From contig CBDDKF010000018.1 in the NCBI GenBank assembly GCA_965230015.1, positions 124,001-188,000 on the forward strand: a DNA stretch of 64,000 nucleotides, in the 5' to 3' direction. Positions 62,690-64,000 of the stretch are shown one piece after another. Both the position numbers and the translations under genes were made by a program. Position 1 is the stretch's first letter. Every line of letters begins with the position of its first letter. The notes beneath the pieces are model-generated. The model was given only the letters and a program-made list of their open reading frames with translations, was not told the DNA's origin and made no database searches. The stretch comes from JABSQH01 sp965230015 (GTDB taxonomy: Bacteria; Actinomycetota; Acidimicrobiia; Acidimicrobiales; Ilumatobacteraceae).

Positions 62690-62913
62690 CTCGCCTCGGG
62701 TCACGGCGTCGGTGCGGGACCGCGCTCTCGTTGACTCGTTCGTCTGGAGCACGCATGCACAGATTGCAGTCGGCCACCGCGCATAAAGCGTGCGCTGGTG
62801 AGTACCGCAGGATCCGGAGTCACCTGTCGCCGGTGGGTTCGGTGTCGCCATGCCGGTTCGTGCGATGTTGCTGGGTGGCTAAACCAATCCGTGGCCTGTG
62901 GCGTGTGCACCAT

Positions 62914-63432
62914 GTGGAGGTGGCGGTTGAGGACCCGGGGTCGGAGTGCTGGGGCAGCTTCGATGAGTTCTTCATGTTGGAGCAGCCGCGGATGGTGGCT
63001 GTGGCGTTGGCGCTGACGGGAGTGCCGGAGGTCGCTCGCGACGTCGCCCAGGATGCACTCGTTGCGGCGTATCGGCAGTGGGGTCGGGTATCGGCGTTGG
63101 AGCGGCCGGGGGCGTGGGTACGACGCGTGACGATCAATGGGTCGTTGTCATGGCATCGCAGTCGTCGCCGTGAACGGACCGCGCTGGCCCGGTTGGATCC
63201 GGTCGAGCAGTACTCGTTGGTCGAACATGACGAAGAGTTCTGGAGATCGGTCCGCGAGCTACCCGATCGTCAGCGGTCGGTTGTTGCGCTCCGGTATGTC
63301 GACGATCTGTCGGTTGCGGAGATCGCCTCAGTGCTCGAGATCGCTCAGGGCACGGTGAAGGCAACGTTGCACGCTGCCCGACAACGGCTCGCTCAGCAGC
63401 TTGGAGTACCGGTTGAGGAGGGGGGCCTGTGA
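62914..63432 (+). CDS. ECF RNA polymerase sigma factor (SigE/SigM-like)
   Basis: About 172 residues from a GTG at 62914; the exact start is uncertain. Region 2 is ARDVAQDALVAAYRQWGRV with RVTINGSLSWHRSRRR. Region 4 is LPDRQRSVVALRYVDDLSVA and EIAQGTVKATLHAARQRL. The stop overlaps the start of the next membrane protein gene (tgATG at 63430-63434), the usual sigma/anti-sigma arrangement. Confidence 0.9.
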   Translation: MEVAVEDPGSECWGSFDEFFMLEQPRMVAVALALTGVPEVARDVAQDALVAAYRQWGRVSALERPGAWVRRVTINGSLSWHRSRRRERTALARLDPVEQYSLVEHDEEFWRSVRELPDRQRSVVALRYVDDLSVAEIASVLEIAQGTVKATLHAARQRLAQQLGVPVEEGGL

Positions 63433-64000
63433 TGTCAATCGACGAGCGCGGGCGGAAAGCCGGGATCAGGGTGCGAGCTGCGGCCGCACAGATCGCCCGT
63501 ACCGACGACGCCCTGGCGAGCTTGCACAGCACAGAGCGCAGCGCGCTTCGAACGCGCCGCTGGTGGGTGTGGTCGGCCGCCGCTGTTGCGGTGGTCGTTG
63601 CTGCGGCGGCGTTGGTGTTGCTCGCTCGTGAGGACGCCGGCAACACGGTCATCCAGACCGACAACGTGACAGTTGCGACTCAATCGGTGCCGGCGGTGAC
63701 ACCGACGACTGCAACCGACATCGTTGTGTCGCCCTCAACAGAGCCGGTGCCGGCGCCGGCAACGTCAACACCGATGTCGTCGGCGCCTCCGTCGTCGGTG
63801 GTGTCCGATGTTCCCGACGGTTCGTTTGACTTCGTCGTGCCGGAGTCGGGCCTACCGATAGCTCCCGTGAGATCGCTTGCGCTGATACCGACTGGCTCAG
63901 CGTCGGGTGAGATTGCCTTGCAGCGAGCGGAGTTCGGTCTCTCCGCGGTGCTGACGCCGGATTCCATCGTGGTCCTCGAGATCGATCCCGAGAGCCTGCG
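63432..64000 (+). CDS. Membrane protein partner of the ECF sigma factor (3' end outside window)
   Basis: Open to the last base, 189 codons visible from the ATG at 63432; a GTG at 63429 is possible. A basic cytoplasmic N-terminus of about 45 residues is followed by one helix (WWVWSAAAVAVVVAAAALVLL) and a Ser/Thr/Pro-rich extracytoplasmic region. Position and topology suggest an anti-sigma factor, though no zinc-binding HxxxCxxC motif is seen. Confidence 0.7.
   Translation, partial: MSIDERGRKAGIRVRAAAAQIARTDDALASLHSTERSALRTRRWWVWSAAAVAVVVAAAALVLLAREDAGNTVIQTDNVTVATQSVPAVTPTTATDIVVSPSTEPVPAPATSTPMSSAPPSSVVSDVPDGSFDFVVPESGLPIAPVRSLALIPTGSASGEIALQRAEFGLSAVLTPDSIVVLEIDPESL

Noticed and set aside
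1..64000. CRISPR array
   Set aside because: No regularly spaced short direct repeats or cas genes were seen.
1..64000. Insertion sequence or transposase/integrase gene
   Set aside because: No transposase or recombinase motif and no flanking target duplications were recognised; the tRNA fragment is the only integration trace.

Overview
The window is GC-rich throughout, with dense short-spaced genes, frequent GTG starts and ATGA/GTGA stop-start overlaps. It carries SARP/BTAD, WYL, PadR and LacI regulators, LPATG-anchored surface proteins, a P450 and an ECF sigma gene. This fits a high-GC actinomycete, most likely an Acidimicrobiia (Ilumatobacter-like) chromosome. The assignment is inferred from style and gene content, not from a marker gene.

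Layout. 0-1.3 kb: end of a serine beta-lactamase-like hydrolase. 1.5-8.9 kb: a sugar-use locus with a debranching-enzyme-like hydrolase divergent from a LacI regulator, an ABC sugar importer (binding lipoprotein and two permeases) and a five-bladed-propeller glycosidase. 8.9-11.5 kb: a cytochrome P450 and a membrane-anchored coiled-coil/low-complexity protein. 11.6-26.9 kb: a cell-surface locus with two tandem RHS/YD-repeat giants behind an LPATG beta-helix protein, divergent from a glycine-rich LPATG protein. 26.9-28.1 kb: a VOC/WYL pair. 28.2-33.5 kb: a catabolic cluster (MDR dehydrogenase, ThDP enzyme, FAD aromatic hydroxylase, TetR) held together by five copies of one operator motif. 33.6-35.8 kb: an aldo-keto reductase, LysR and small membrane protein with matching LysR boxes. 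35.9-38.4 kb: methyltransferase, GNAT, AraC and VOC genes. 38.4-40.3 kb: a gene-poor stretch with a dead inositol-phosphatase fragment, then an LspA-like protease gene flanked by two paralogous 28-residue hydrophobic microprotein genes. 40.4-47.8 kb: a large SARP-type ATPase regulator between a secreted metalloprotease and a flavoenzyme, with near-identical 11-bp-phased direct repeats at both ends of the regulator. 47.9-56.5 kb: alpha/beta hydrolase, ASCH, GNAT, a frameshifted lipoprotein, an NB-ARC-like ATPase regulator, a homocysteine methyltransferase and a secreted protein. 56.2-61.5 kb: an ABC exporter with PadR, a frameshifted TMEM175-like gene, and a crotonase pair with TetR. 61.6 kb: a 3' fragment of a leucine tRNA, read as an integration scar. 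62.2-64 kb: lipoprotein, ECF sigma factor and its membrane partner, cut by the window end.

The strongest new material is regulatory and small-scale. It comprises the microprotein/LspA cassette, the TetR operator family at 28-33 kb, the SARP direct repeats at 42.8 and 46.4 kb, the paired LysR boxes, and a palindromic intergenic repeat found twice between convergent genes.
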